Positions 51,520 through 60,587 of a stretch of DNA of 64,000 bases are shown piece after piece. This DNA comes from Microbacterium sp. NC79 (lineage in GTDB: Bacteria; Actinomycetota; Actinomycetes; Actinomycetales; Microbacteriaceae), in assembly GCF_019061125.1 (NCBI RefSeq), contig NZ_JAHQYI010000001.1:992001-1056000 (forward strand), in the 5' to 3' direction. The notes below the pieces were generated by a model. That model worked only from the letters and a program-made list of their open reading frames with translations, was not told the origin of the DNA and made no database searches. Position numbers and translations under genes: made by a program. Numbering within the stretch: position 1 is the first letter of the stretch; each line of letters starts with the position of its first letter.

Positions 51520-52383
51520 ATGACCTGGCTCTGGGGACTCATACTGGGAGCTGGGCTTCTCCTTGCCGCATCGCCCTGGTTATGGCCGTCGCCGCCTGAG
51601 CCCAGGGCTCGCGTCCGCAGCTCCGGCCCGCTCGTTGCGCTAGCGGCGGAGGCCGGAACCCCACGCCTCGGCCCCGGACTCATCGTTCTGTTGAGCTTGG
51701 CAAGCGCCATCGTCGCGGGCGCTGTCGCACTGGTGCTGACTCGGCTCGTCGTTGTTGCGCTGGTGGCCGCGGTTGCAGGGCTTGCGACTCCCATCATGCT
51801 GCTGCGCGGTGCCAGGCAACGGAGGCTCCAGTCGCGACGCGCGCTCTGGCCCGATGTCTGTGACCTCCTGGTCGCTTCGACACGTTCAGGCATGAGCCTG
51901 CCTGAGTCCGTCGCCAGCCTTGCCGACGTCGGACCAGACCTGTTGCGCCCCAGCTTTCAACGGTTCCGCTCTGATTTTGCCGCCTCCGGTCATTTCGACA
52001 GCAGCATCGCGCGGCTCAAACACGAGCTGGCGGACGCGACAGCGGATCGCATTATTGAAACGCTGCGCATGGCCCGCCAGGTCGGCGGCACCGAACTACC
52101 GCAGGTGCTTCGCGCATTGTCGGCCGCTGTGCGTGCTGACGTTGCGGCCCGCGGTGAGGTCGCGGCGAAGCAGTCGTGGGTGCGTGCCGCCGCGATCATC
52201 GCTGTCATCGCGCCGTGGGCCATCCTCGGGCTGCTGAGCCTTCGACCCGAAGCCGCCCGCGCGTACGCGACGCCAGGCGGCTTCGTGCTGATCATCGCCA
52301 CCGCGGTGATCTCCGTTGTCGCTTATCGGCTGATGAGTCGTATTGGCCGGCTGCCGGAACCGCGGCGGTGGTTTGGATCATGA
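51520..52383 (+). CDS. tadB: Tad pilus assembly membrane protein TadB-like (T2SF domain)
   Basis: 287 residues. Two N-terminal membrane segments, a cytoplasmic GspF-like domain (DLLVASTRSGMSLPESVASL, MARQVGGTELPQVLRALSAAVR) and two C-terminal membrane segments. ATG at 51520 has GGAGG 5 nt upstream; an earlier ATG at 51475 would lie inside tadA. The stop overlaps the tadC start (ATGA). Confidence 0.85.
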   Translation: MTWLWGLILGAGLLLAASPWLWPSPPEPRARVRSSGPLVALAAEAGTPRLGPGLIVLLSLASAIVAGAVALVLTRLVVVALVAAVAGLATPIMLLRGARQRRLQSRRALWPDVCDLLVASTRSGMSLPESVASLADVGPDLLRPSFQRFRSDFAASGHFDSSIARLKHELADATADRIIETLRMARQVGGTELPQVLRALSAAVRADVAARGEVAAKQSWVRAAAIIAVIAPWAILGLLSLRPEAARAYATPGGFVLIIATAVISVVAYRLMSRIGRLPEPRRWFGS

Positions 52384-53327
52384 CCCCGGTGATGACGGCG
52401 GCCGTTGCCGTGCTCTTGGGCGGAACGCTCGGTATCGGACTGTGGAGCCTGCTCGCGGCGATTCCTCGCTGGGGAGCGGAACCATTGGTGCGACGGATCG
52501 CGCCGTACGTTCGCGACGTGTCAGACCCGCAAGGCACGTCGCTCCCGACGGTGGCACCCACAGACCCTGCGGCGTTTCTGGTGCGTGCTGCCCGCCGCAT
52601 ATGGGCCGGATTCGTGGCGCTCGTAGCGCGCGTATGGGGAGTTTCTGATGCCCTTTCTGCACGCCTCGGTCGTGCCGGGTGGCAGATGACGGCAACCCAA
52701 TACCGGGAGCGTCAGTTGGGGGTGGTGGTCGTAGCGGCGCTCGTGGGAGCACTGCTGGCCGTCGTCGCACGCCTCGCGGGCAATACCTCACCCGCGGTGA
52801 TCATTCTGCCGATTCTGGCGGCGGGAGCAGCGGTGCTTGGTGCGGAGTTCTTGCTGTCTCGCGCCGTCTCGCGTCGTCGGGCACGAATTGATGACGAACT
52901 GCCGACCGTTCTCGAGTTCTTGGCCCTGTGCCTGTCGGCCGGTGAAGGCCTGTTAGATGCGATTCGCCGCACCGCTGGCGTCGGCGTGGGTGATCTGTCG
53001 GCAGAATTGCGTGGCGTGGTACTCGCTGTCGGAACCGGGTCGCCGTTGGCGGATGCGCTCGCGGCATTCTCGGCACGCGTTGATGTGCCCGGGGTTCAAC
53101 GTGCGGTTGATCATCTTGTCGCGGCGCTTGAACGCGGTGCTCCGCTCGCGGCGGTGCTGAAAGATCAAGCAGCAGACGCGCGGGAAGACCACAAGCGTGC
53201 GTTGCTCGAAAAAGCCGGGCAAAACGAAGTCCTCATGCTGGTTCCGCTCGTGTTTCTCATCCTGCCGCTCTCCGTGGTCATCGCGGTATTTCCAGGCATC
53301 GCACTGCTGGGCACTGGGTTTCAGTAG
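52380..53327 (+). CDS. tadC: Tad pilus assembly membrane protein TadC-like (T2SF domain)
   Basis: 315 residues with the same GspF-like topology as the previous gene: LPTVLEFLALCLSAGEGLLDAIRRTAGVG and LVAALERGAPLAAVLKDQAADAREDHKRALLEKAGQNEVLMLVPLVFLILP. With TadB it forms the inner-membrane platform. The ATG overlaps the tadB stop by 4 nt. Confidence 0.86.
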   Translation: MTPVMTAAVAVLLGGTLGIGLWSLLAAIPRWGAEPLVRRIAPYVRDVSDPQGTSLPTVAPTDPAAFLVRAARRIWAGFVALVARVWGVSDALSARLGRAGWQMTATQYRERQLGVVVVAALVGALLAVVARLAGNTSPAVIILPILAAGAAVLGAEFLLSRAVSRRRARIDDELPTVLEFLALCLSAGEGLLDAIRRTAGVGVGDLSAELRGVVLAVGTGSPLADALAAFSARVDVPGVQRAVDHLVAALERGAPLAAVLKDQAADAREDHKRALLEKAGQNEVLMLVPLVFLILPLSVVIAVFPGIALLGTGFQ

Positions 53328-53451
53328 CAGGCGCGCTGGTGCGACCGTCACAGCGGCAGGAGGGGCGGGAGCGGCGGGAGCGGCGATGGCGATCCGCAAC
53401 GCCTGTGGAGAACTTCGGCCGTACCATCCCGGTCACGCGCACAATTTCGTC

Positions 53452-53631
53452 ATGTCGAAGTTCACTCGCGCGATACAGCGCAAACTTTACGATCAGACCG
53501 GGGACGTGCCAGGTTGGGTCCTGGTCACACTGATGACTGCTGCTCTCGTCGTCGCACTGTGGTTCTTGGCCTGGCCGGCTTTCGAAGGACTCTTCAATGA
53601 TTCGATCGAGAACATGACCAACGTCGGCTAA
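53452..53631 (+). CDS. Small Tad-locus pilin-like protein (DUF4244/Flp-like)
   Basis: 59 residues: a basic N-terminus (MSKFTRAIQRKLYDQTGDVPG) followed by one hydrophobic helix (about 22-45) and a short polar tail. Position between tadC and tadE matches the Flp pilin gene of other actinobacterial loci (Rv3656c position, from memory). The usual prepilin cleavage pattern, Gly followed five residues on by Glu, is not present; GDVPGWV is the nearest candidate. The TAATG junction joins it to the next gene. It is likely the major pilin. Confidence 0.65.
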   Translation: MSKFTRAIQRKLYDQTGDVPGWVLVTLMTAALVVALWFLAWPAFEGLFNDSIENMTNVG

Positions 53632-54005
53632 TGAATCTGAGATCCGAGCGCGGCTCTGCGCCCGCTGAGTTCGTCATGGTCGGGCTACTCCTGGCCTTTT
53701 TGACGCTCGCGATCGTGCAGCTGGCGCTCGGGCTCTATATCCGCAATGTGGTGCACGATGCTGCGATCGACGGGGCATTTCATGCCGCGTTGGCGGACAC
53801 CTCGCTCGCCGACGGCGAGCAACGTGTCATGACGGTGGTGTCGCGAACGATTAACGTCGATGTCGTGCAAGCGGTGTCGGCGAGCGAGAGCAACGGAACC
53901 ATCACCATGACCGTGAGCGCAACTCTCCCGTTGCTGGGGTTGTGGGGCGTGCCATATGGGATGGAGTTCAGTGCGCATGCGCCGGTTGAAACGCTTGATC
54001 GCTGA
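53631..54005 (+). CDS. TadE-like minor pilin
   Basis: 124 residues. The N-terminus RSERGSAPAEFVMVGLLLAFLTLAIVQLALG has the prepilin-like Gly-Ser-x-x-x-Glu-Phe motif and hydrophobic helix of TadE proteins. ATG shares one base with the preceding stop. The next gene starts 29 nt before its end. Confidence 0.8.
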   Translation: MNLRSERGSAPAEFVMVGLLLAFLTLAIVQLALGLYIRNVVHDAAIDGAFHAALADTSLADGEQRVMTVVSRTINVDVVQAVSASESNGTITMTVSATLPLLGLWGVPYGMEFSAHAPVETLDR

Positions 54006-54420
54006 TCAGCACGGCTCGGCTTCTCTCGAGTTCATTGGTGCTGGCACCCTGTTGCTGGTTCCGCTTGTGTACCTCATCATCGCGCTTGCCCAGATTCAGA
54101 GCCACACCTTTGGTGTCGATGCGGCCGCGCGCTATGCAGCCCGCGTGCTCGCGCAAAATCCCGCGGCCATAGAGTCGGTGAGCGGCAATGTCGCCGTGAT
54201 CGCCCAGCAATATGGTTTGCGAGCCGATCACGTACAGGTGGCGGTTACCTGTGCGGATCCAGGGCCCTGCCCAGTCCCGGGTGCTCTCGTCACAGTCACC
54301 GTCACGGCGTACTCGCCTCTGCCGCTGATGCCAGACTTCCTCACGATTTACGGCGGAGCATCGGTAAGTGTGACAGCATCGAGCACTCACCGCGTTTCGG
54401 ACTATGAGGTCACGCCATGA
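53977..54420 (+). CDS. TadE/TadG-like pilus assembly protein
   Basis: 147 residues. QHGSASLEFIGAGTLLLVPLVYLIIALAQI is a second TadE-type prepilin helix with the Glu-Phe pair. Two Cys (TCADPGPCP) could form a disulfide outside the cell. ATG at 53977 lies inside the previous gene; its stop overlaps the next start (ATGA). Confidence 0.8.
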   Translation: MRRLKRLIADQHGSASLEFIGAGTLLLVPLVYLIIALAQIQSHTFGVDAAARYAARVLAQNPAAIESVSGNVAVIAQQYGLRADHVQVAVTCADPGPCPVPGALVTVTVTAYSPLPLMPDFLTIYGGASVSVTASSTHRVSDYEVTP

Positions 54421-54875
54421 GCGTGCGCGCCGGAATGCGTTCGTGCGCTCGCGGTGGCAGGTTGATGCGTGACGAGACCGGGTCGATTCTGCCTTTGGTG
54501 CTCGGGTACGCGATGATCGCGATTGCACTCATCATCGTCACCACCGCCGTGACCAGCGTCTACATCACGCAGAAGCGAATTGACGGAATTGCGGCGGCCG
54601 CCGCGCTCGCCGGCTCGGATGGATTCACTCTCACGGTGGTTGGGGATTCCGCGGTAGCGACGCTGTCAGATGAGGATATTTGGAACCAGGCTACGACCGT
54701 TGTGGAAGCGTCTAGCGGTGACGTGGTGCTGGTGAGTGCGCGCACCGACGATGGCGTCACCGCGATCGTCGAGGTGAGCGTGCAGTGGCATCCGCCTTTG
54801 GTGTCCATGCTGCTGCCTGAGGGTTTCACGCTGACCTCCACCGCAACGAGTCGCACCGCCCTTGACTCCGATTGA
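54417..54875 (+). CDS. TadG-like pilus-locus protein (helicase/secretion neighbourhood type)
   Basis: 152 residues. RDETGSILPLVLGYAMIAIALIIVTTAVTSVYITQKRIDGIAAAAALAGSDG places a membrane helix after a basic segment, as in the last gene of actinobacterial Tad loci (Rv3654c type). The VTSVYITQ...AAALAGSDG part resembles TadG/Rv3654c-like proteins. Start overlaps the previous stop by 4 nt. Confidence 0.75.
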   Translation: MSVRAGMRSCARGGRLMRDETGSILPLVLGYAMIAIALIIVTTAVTSVYITQKRIDGIAAAAALAGSDGFTLTVVGDSAVATLSDEDIWNQATTVVEASSGDVVLVSARTDDGVTAIVEVSVQWHPPLVSMLLPEGFTLTSTATSRTALDSD

Positions 54876-54903
54876 GGCAGCGATATCGCTGAAACCTCCT
54901 GCG

Positions 54904-55188
54904 CTATGCGGATACAGCGAACAGGTACACCAGGAGGACGTAAATGCGGGGCACGACTGTTGCGATGAGAACGCCACCGGCGCCAAGGAAGCCCACAATG
55001 GCGAGCATGGCGCCGCGTCTTTCCTCTCCCGCTTTGAGGGCGCGACGCGAAGCAAGCGCCAACGTCACCGCTGCCAATGCCACAATCGTTGCGGGCAACC
55101 AGAGGTTAACGAGCACCACAGCCACAGCGGCGAGGACGACGCTCGCGAGTGCGGTGCGGTCGAATCGTGTGGCGGTTGTCGTTGACAC
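54904..55188 (-). CDS. Small membrane protein (DUF4190-like)
   Basis: 94 residues with three hydrophobic segments and a cytoplasmic SRRALKAGEERRGAMLAI between the second and third, as in DUF4190-type proteins. GTG at 55188 has AGGGGAAAC upstream. A longer frame starting at 55299 would include a poorly conserved segment. It converges with the Tad operon, 28 nt away. Function unknown. Confidence 0.65.
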   Translation of the reverse strand: MSTTTATRFDRTALASVVLAAVAVVLVNLWLPATIVALAAVTLALASRRALKAGEERRGAMLAIVGFLGAGGVLIATVVPRIYVLLVYLFAVSA

Positions 55189-55298
55189 GTTTCCCCTATC
55201 TGACGCGTGTGAGGTGAACCCGTTTCGATTGCTGGACACGCTACTACACGCTCGCGTGGGGTGCCGGAACCAGACGGGCACGGCATCTTCAAGCAACA

Positions 55299-55319
55299 AG
55301 CCGCGCAGATGGCGCGGCT
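55299..55319 (-). terminator. Hairpin downstream of the MFS gene
   Basis: AGCCGCGC and GCGCGGCT form an 8-bp stem with a 5-nt loop, 11 nt after the MFS stop on the minus strand, followed by TTGTTGCTT. Modest strength. Confidence 0.5.
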
Positions 55320-55330
55320 AGTAGCCCGGA

Positions 55331-56629
55331 CTACTCGCGTCCCTCGGGGCGGGGGACGAAGCGCGGAATGTAGCGGGCGAAGCCGATGGAACCAAAGATG
55401 CCCAGCACGCCCATGGCGGCTGCCGCGAACGGAAGTGACGCGGCGGCGGTGATCGCCGTGATGAGAAGCGGAGCGACAGTGGCGCCACCATCGGTCATCA
55501 TGCGCCATGAGCCCAGGTAAGGAGCGGGGTCGTGCTGCGGAGCGGTATCGGCGCCCAGCGTCAGCAGAATGCCGGAGGAAAGACCGTTGCCAACACCGAG
55601 CATCATCGCGAACGCGCCAAACCACATCGTGGCTTCCGAGAGATCATGCGTCAGCGACAGCGCAAGGAAGCCCGCGGCCATCAGCACGGTGGCAGGAAGA
55701 GCGGCCCACAGTCGCCCGAACCGGTCCATCACCTGACCGCTCGCATAGAACAGTGCGAAGTCGATGGCGCCCGATATGCCGACGATCAACGCGATCGATT
55801 GCGCATCCAAGCCCAGGGAGACACCCCAGAGGGGGAGGAGCGCCTGACGCGCGGAACGAAGACCGGACAGCGACGCCGCCGTGAGGCCAAGGCGGAACAA
55901 AACCGCCCGGTGTGTCAGCATCGTGCGGAAGATGCCCTCATGAGCGGCGACGGTCGGGATGCTTCCGGTCGAAATCAGCTCCCCGGTGTCAGCATCATCA
56001 GCCGGTTGTTCCTTGACGACCCGCGGTTCCGGCGCGCTCGCGGCAGCAACCTTCTCCGGGTCAGGGCCAAATGTGACGAGTGCGATCACAGCGAGCGTGC
56101 AGGCGATGAAAAACCAGATCGACGCATATTCGGTGCCGAAGAGAGATAGCAGTGCCGCGGTCGCGAACGGGCCGATGAACATGCCGAAGCGAAAGGAACC
56201 ACCAAGCAAGCTGAGGGCGCGGGCGCGGAAGTGAAGCGGAACGCGCGTTGTCATGAACGCGTGACGTGCCAGTCCGAAAGCGGAAGCCGAGAAGCCAATG
56301 ATGAGTGCCGACAGCATCAGCATGCCGACACTCGGTGCCAGCATCAGTACCAGGGTTCCCGCGAGTGTGACCAACGACGACGCAATCATCGTCAGCCGCT
56401 CACCGAACCTCCCCACCGCCCAGCCCGCAGGGAGGTTGCCGCATAACTGGCCAATAACCAGTGCCGTGACGACGAGCGAGGAGGCAGCCAAATCGGCGCC
56501 CATTTTTGTCGCGAGCACGGGCAACAGCGGAATCACCGCACCCTCGCCTAAAGCGAAGAGAATTGTGGGGCCGTAGATCATCGGCGCGAACCGCTTGAGA
56601 ATGTCTCCGGTGCCTGCGCTGTCGCTCAC
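55331..56629 (-). CDS. Major facilitator superfamily transporter
   Basis: 432 residues with twelve predicted membrane segments; NLPAGWAVGRFGERLTMI (about 62-80) is the MFS A-motif region. A hydrophilic loop of about 50 residues (PEKVAAASAPEPRVV...) splits the halves. Likely a drug or metabolite efflux carrier; substrate unknown. GTG at 56629 follows GAGGA at a long spacing. Divergent from prfB. Confidence 0.85.
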   Translation of the reverse strand: MSDSAGTGDILKRFAPMIYGPTILFALGEGAVIPLLPVLATKMGADLAASSLVVTALVIGQLCGNLPAGWAVGRFGERLTMIASSLVTLAGTLVLMLAPSVGMLMLSALIIGFSASAFGLARHAFMTTRVPLHFRARALSLLGGSFRFGMFIGPFATAALLSLFGTEYASIWFFIACTLAVIALVTFGPDPEKVAAASAPEPRVVKEQPADDADTGELISTGSIPTVAAHEGIFRTMLTHRAVLFRLGLTAASLSGLRSARQALLPLWGVSLGLDAQSIALIVGISGAIDFALFYASGQVMDRFGRLWAALPATVLMAAGFLALSLTHDLSEATMWFGAFAMMLGVGNGLSSGILLTLGADTAPQHDPAPYLGSWRMMTDGGATVAPLLITAITAAASLPFAAAAMGVLGIFGSIGFARYIPRFVPRPEGRE

Positions 56630-56710
56630 GTGTTGATCCTCACTGCCGACCCGGTGGTTCCGTCAGCTCCACTACAGACTATTGTCGAACGCACCCGGCT
56701 CGGTGGGCGG

Positions 56711-56716
56711 TAGTCT
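56711..56716 (+). promoter_or_regulatory. -10 hexamer TAGTCT, start of prfB
   Basis: TAGTCT ends 9 nt before the ATG at 56726, giving a predicted leader of 0-3 nt. Confidence 0.5.
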
Positions 56717-56725
56717 TGATAAGTC

Positions 56726-57838
56726 ATGCTCGAACTTGATTTGTCTTCAGAAATCGCCGCGGTGCGATCCACGTTCTCCGACATCCTTGCCGTTGTCGAC
56801 GTCGACGCGCTCCAGGCTGAAATTGCGCGCCTCAGCGAGGCTGCCGGTGCGCCCGACCTCTGGGACAACCCCGAAGAAGCGCAGAAGGTCACCAGCGCGT
56901 TGAGCCACCGCCAGTCGGAACTCGCCCGAGTGAGCGGCGTGCAGCGACGCCTCGATGACCTTGAGGTGCTGATCGAGCTGGCCAACGAGATGGACGACGA
57001 AGACTCCGCCGAAGAAGCTCGCAAGGAGCTTGTCGAGCTGACGCAGGCGATCAACCAGCTTGAAGTTCAGACGCTGATGGACGGCGAATACGACGACCGC
57101 GGCGCGGTGGTCACGATTCGTTCGGGCGCTGGCGGCGACGACGCCACCGACTTCGCAGAAATGCTGCTGCGCATGTACTTGCGCTGGGCGGAACGCCACG
57201 GATACAGCACCAAGGTGATGGATATGTCGTACGCCGAGGGTGCAGGCATTAAGTCGGCCACCTTCGAAGTCACCGCTCCGTACGCTTACGGCACGCTGTC
57301 GGTCGAAGCCGGTACCCACCGCCTCGCCCGCATCAGCCCGTTCGGCAGTGCCGACAAGCGGCAGACAAGCTTTGCCGCCGTCGAAGTTATTCCGGTGATG
57401 GAGGAGGCCGTCGAGGTCGACATTCCGGAAAACGACATTCGCGTTGATGTCTTCCGCTCCTCGGGCCCCGGTGGACAGTCCGTGAACACCACAGACTCCG
57501 CCGTTCGCTTGACCCACATTCCCACCGGAATCGTGGTGTCGATGCAGAACGAGAAGAGCCAGATTCAAAACCGCGCTGCCGCGATGCGCGTTTTGCAGAC
57601 GCGCCTGCTGTTGCTTCAGAAAGAAGCCGAGGCTGCGAAGAAGAAGGAGCTCGCCGGAACCATTACGGCCAGCTGGGGCGACCAGATGCGTTCGTACTTC
57701 TTGTACGGTCAGCAGCTCGTGAAAGACCTCCGCACCGGCTTCGAACACGGCAACCCGGCAAACGTATTCGACGGCGACCTCGATGGTCTGATCTCCGCCG
57801 GAATCCGCTGGCGCAAGCGCAAGGACGACGACGACTAA
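56726..57838 (+). CDS. prfB: Peptide chain release factor 2
   Basis: 370 residues. SPF (204-206), the tripeptide that reads UGA/UAA, and GPGGQSVN (GGQ at 249-251), which triggers peptide release, are both present. The gene is a single uninterrupted frame: the programmed +1 frameshift common in other phyla is absent, as usual in actinobacteria. It is followed by ftsE, ftsX and smpB, a conserved gene order. Confidence 0.96.
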   Translation: MLELDLSSEIAAVRSTFSDILAVVDVDALQAEIARLSEAAGAPDLWDNPEEAQKVTSALSHRQSELARVSGVQRRLDDLEVLIELANEMDDEDSAEEARKELVELTQAINQLEVQTLMDGEYDDRGAVVTIRSGAGGDDATDFAEMLLRMYLRWAERHGYSTKVMDMSYAEGAGIKSATFEVTAPYAYGTLSVEAGTHRLARISPFGSADKRQTSFAAVEVIPVMEEAVEVDIPENDIRVDVFRSSGPGGQSVNTTDSAVRLTHIPTGIVVSMQNEKSQIQNRAAAMRVLQTRLLLLQKEAEAAKKKELAGTITASWGDQMRSYFLYGQQLVKDLRTGFEHGNPANVFDGDLDGLISAGIRWRKRKDDDD

Positions 57839-57928
57839 TCCGCCTACCTGCGGCAATCGCTTCGTCTTGTGCAGACAAATGATTCGGCGCGGTTGAGTGT
57901 CGCGCATGAATAGACCCACAACGCGGCT

Positions 57929-57934
57929 TAGGCT
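57929..57934 (+). promoter_or_regulatory. -10 hexamer TAGGCT, start of ftsE
   Basis: TAGGCT ends 9 nt before the ATG at 57944; no Shine-Dalgarno is visible. Confidence 0.5.
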
Positions 57935-57943
57935 CAACAAGCC

Positions 57944-59062
57944 ATGATCCGCTTTGAAAATGTCACCAAGCGCTACCGCGGTACGGCGAAACCCGCCCTC
58001 AACGATGTCAGTTTCAACGTTGAACGCGGCGACTTCGTCTTTCTCGTCGGTGCCTCCGGCTCGGGTAAGAGCTCGTGCCTTCGTCTCATCATGCGTGAAG
58101 ACGTTGCGTCCAACGGTCAGATCCACGTGCTGGGTCATGACCTCAAGCGCATGTCGAGCCGCAAGGTTCCGTACTTCCGCCGCCAGATTGGTTCCGTCTT
58201 CCAAGACTTCCGTCTGCTGTCGTCGAAGACGGTCTTTCAGAACGTCGCTTTCGCCCTGCAGGTGACCGGAGCCTCTCGCGCCCTCACCCACACGAACGTT
58301 GAGCGTGTGCTTGAACTTGTGGGCCTCACCGGCAAAGAGAAGCGCATGCCTACCGAACTTTCCGGTGGTGAGCAACAGCGCGTCGCGATCGCGCGCGCGA
58401 TCGTGGGGGATCCTAAGCTTCTGCTCGCTGACGAGCCGACCGGAAACCTCGACCCGGCGACGTCAACCGAAATTATGCGCTTGCTTGCACGCATCAACGC
58501 GACCGGAACCACGGTCGTGATGGCAACGCACGAAGCTGGTTTCGTCGACCAGATGAAGCGTCGCGTTATTGAACTGAAGTTCGGTGAGCTGATGCGCGAC
58601 GAAGAGCACGGTGGCTACGGCGATACGTCGGCCATTCCTCGCCTTGTGCCCGTCAAGGCGCGCGGCGAAGCCTCCGCTGAGGCGCTCGATGCGATGCGCA
58701 AGGTGCAACGCGAAGTTGCGACCGGCTCAAGCGCAGGACTTGCTGTTGGCGCAACCGCCGTTGCCGCCGCAGCCGTGGTTCCGAGTACATCCGAAGAGGC
58801 CGACGTCGAAGACGTGAAGTCTGATGACGAGACTCCGGCTCTCACCACGCCAGCGGATGTTGACGATGCGGCTCAGCTCGAAGAGGCCGCGACGAGCGCC
58901 GAGGATCCTGCGACGGAGGACGCCACGCACGGCGTGACATCTCCGCGTCCGCTCACGCGACCGATCGTGATTCCCGAGATTAACGTCGCCGAACTGGGTG
59001 TGGCCGACCGCCTCGGGCTGAGTGATTTTGACGACGATGATGAGGTTGGTCCGACGTCATGA
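57944..59062 (+). CDS. ftsE: Cell-division ABC ATPase FtsE with acidic C-terminal extension
   Basis: 372 residues. The first 225 are a full FtsE: GASGSGKS (36-43), Q-loop FQDF near 86, LSGGEQQR (139-146), [11 protein letters not shown] (160-170) and [13 protein letters not shown]. FtsE proteins usually end near residue 230; here about 145 further residues follow, rich in Ala, Asp and Glu, ending [12 protein letters not shown]. With FtsX it controls peptidoglycan hydrolases at the septum. It overlaps ftsX by 4 nt. Confidence 0.94.
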   Translation: MIRFENVTKRYRGTAKPALNDVSFNVERGDFVFLVGASGSGKSSCLRLIMREDVASNGQIHVLGHDLKRMSSRKVPYFRRQIGSVFQDFRLLSSKTVFQNVAFALQVTGASRALTHTNVERVLELVGLTGKEKRMPTELSGGEQQRVAIARAIVGDPKLLLADEPTGNLDPATSTEIMRLLARINATGTTVVMATHEAGFVDQMKRRVIELKFGELMRDEEHGGYGDTSAIPRLVPVKARGEASAEALDAMRKVQREVATGSSAGLAVGATAVAAAAVVPSTSEEADVEDVKSDDETPALTTPADVDDAAQLEEAATSAEDPATEDATHGVTSPRPLTRPIVIPEINVAELGVADRLGLSDFDDDDEVGPTS

Positions 59063-59970
59063 GAGTAGCTCTCGTTCTCTCGGAGGTTCTGCAGGGCCTC
59101 CGCCGCAACATCTCCATGGTCATTTCAGTGATCCTGGTGACCTTTGTGTCGTTGACTTTCGTGGGTGCGGCCGTGCTGATGCAGTCGCAGGTGTCGAACA
59201 TCCGCGACTACTGGGAACAGCGCTCACAGGTCGCGATCTACATGTGCGCCTCGGGATCGACCACGCCGACATGCGTCGACGGCGTCGCAACCGAAGAGCA
59301 AATCGACGCCGTCACGGCGTCTCTCGAGGGGGAGACCCTCTCGCCCCTGATCCAAACATTCACGTTTGATAGCCAGGAAGTTTCGCTCGAGAAGTTCCTT
59401 GAGCAGTACCCGGACTACGAGGGCTTCGTCGACGCCGCGTCGATGAACGCGACCTTCTGGATCAACCTGAAAGACCAGACGAAGACCGATGTCATTTACG
59501 AAGCGTTCAGCGACACGGTCGGTATCGACGAGGTGAAAGACCAGCTGAAATACCTGGATCCGCTGTTCCAGACACTGACGGTCGCCACCTACATCGCGAT
59601 CGGTGTCGCGGCCCTGATGCTCATTGCGGCCGTGCTGCTGATCGGAACCACCATCAAGTTGTCGGCATACGCGCGGCGCAAGGAGATTGGCATCATGCGT
59701 CTCGTGGGCGCGTCAAACCGCTTTATCCAGACGCCGTTCATTCTGGAAGGTGTGGTCTCCGCCCTCATCGGAACCCTGCTCGCCGGCGTCGCCGTCGTGC
59801 TTGGCGTGAAGTTTGGTGTCGAGGGATACCTGCGTAATCGCCTCAACCTCGGTGGAGAGTGGATCACGGTCAACGACGCTTTGCTCGTGGTTCCGGTACT
59901 TATCGGTATCGGTGTCGTGCTGTCTGCGCTGTCTGCAGGCTTCGCGATTCGTCGCTGGCTCCGCACTTAA
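59059..59970 (+). CDS. ftsX: Cell-division permease-like protein FtsX
   Basis: 303 residues. One N-terminal membrane segment, an extracellular loop (about 45-170) with two Cys (MCASGSTTPTC), and three C-terminal membrane segments with the FtsX/ABC3 motif KLSAYARRKEIGIMRLVGASNRFIQTPFILEG. It partners FtsE and signals to wall hydrolases outside. ATG overlaps the ftsE stop. Confidence 0.95.
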   Translation: MRVALVLSEVLQGLRRNISMVISVILVTFVSLTFVGAAVLMQSQVSNIRDYWEQRSQVAIYMCASGSTTPTCVDGVATEEQIDAVTASLEGETLSPLIQTFTFDSQEVSLEKFLEQYPDYEGFVDAASMNATFWINLKDQTKTDVIYEAFSDTVGIDEVKDQLKYLDPLFQTLTVATYIAIGVAALMLIAAVLLIGTTIKLSAYARRKEIGIMRLVGASNRFIQTPFILEGVVSALIGTLLAGVAVVLGVKFGVEGYLRNRLNLGGEWITVNDALLVVPVLIGIGVVLSALSAGFAIRRWLRT

Positions 59971-60065
59971 GCTGCGTGCCACTGGCAGCAGGCGCGCTTT
60001 CCGGTGCTGCGCGCTGATAGACTGACAGGCTCTGTATGCGTGTGCAGAGCTGAAGGAGTGATGAC

Positions 60066-60542
60066 ATGGTCCGCGAGCGCGGTGAGAAGCTGATCGCGAC
60101 CAACCGTCGCGCCCGGCACGAGTACAACGTTGAAAAGACTTACGAGGCTGGTCTGGTTTTGACCGGTACCGAGGTCAAGTCGTTGCGCCAGGGGCGCGCA
60201 AACCTCAGCGATGGCTACGCGTACATTGATGGCAATGAGGTGTGGCTCGATGCCGTGCACATTCCGGAGTACTCGCAGGGTCACTGGACGAACCACGCGT
60301 CCAAGCGCGTGCGTAAGCTCCTGCTCAACCGCGACGAAATTGTGAAGATTAGTCACGCGATTTCCGCTGGGGGCTACACCCTGGTTCCGCTCAAACTGTA
60401 CTTCTCTGATGGCCGCGTGAAGGTAGAAATTGCCATCGCCAAGGGTAAGAAAGAGTATGACAAGCGTCAGACGCTACGTGAACGTCAGGACACTCGTGAG
60501 GCCGAGCGCGCAATGCGTACCCGCAATCGCATGGGTGAGTAG
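60066..60542 (+). CDS. smpB: SsrA-binding protein SmpB
   Basis: 158 residues. NRRARHEYNVEKTYEAGLVLTGTEVKSLRQGRANLSDGYA is the family signature, and the basic C-terminal tail (KKEYDKRQTLRERQ...) fits in the ribosomal mRNA channel. It delivers tmRNA to stalled ribosomes. ATG at 60066 has AAGGAGTGATGAC upstream. No tmRNA gene is visible in the window. Confidence 0.96.
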   Translation: MVRERGEKLIATNRRARHEYNVEKTYEAGLVLTGTEVKSLRQGRANLSDGYAYIDGNEVWLDAVHIPEYSQGHWTNHASKRVRKLLLNRDEIVKISHAISAGGYTLVPLKLYFSDGRVKVEIAIAKGKKEYDKRQTLRERQDTREAERAMRTRNRMGE

Positions 60543-60556
60543 ACGTTAGCTTTTCC

Positions 60557-60582
60557 GGCCCGACACGACACCGTGTCGGGCC
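60557..60582. terminator. Bidirectional terminator after smpB
   Basis: GGCCCGACACG and CGTGTCGGGCC form an 11-bp stem with a 4-nt loop, followed by TTTACTTA. It lies between convergent smpB and an MFS gene. Confidence 0.82.
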
Positions 60583-60587
60583 TTTAC

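Noticed and set aside
56726..57838. Programmed frameshift in prfB
   Set aside because: The release factor 2 frame is continuous from ATG to stop, with no in-frame TGA after the first 25 codons.
56747..58375. 542-codon frame on the minus strand opposite prfB and ftsE
   Set aside because: It spans two certain genes and their gap, so it is a shadow; its product is His/Arg/Val-rich without recognisable domains.
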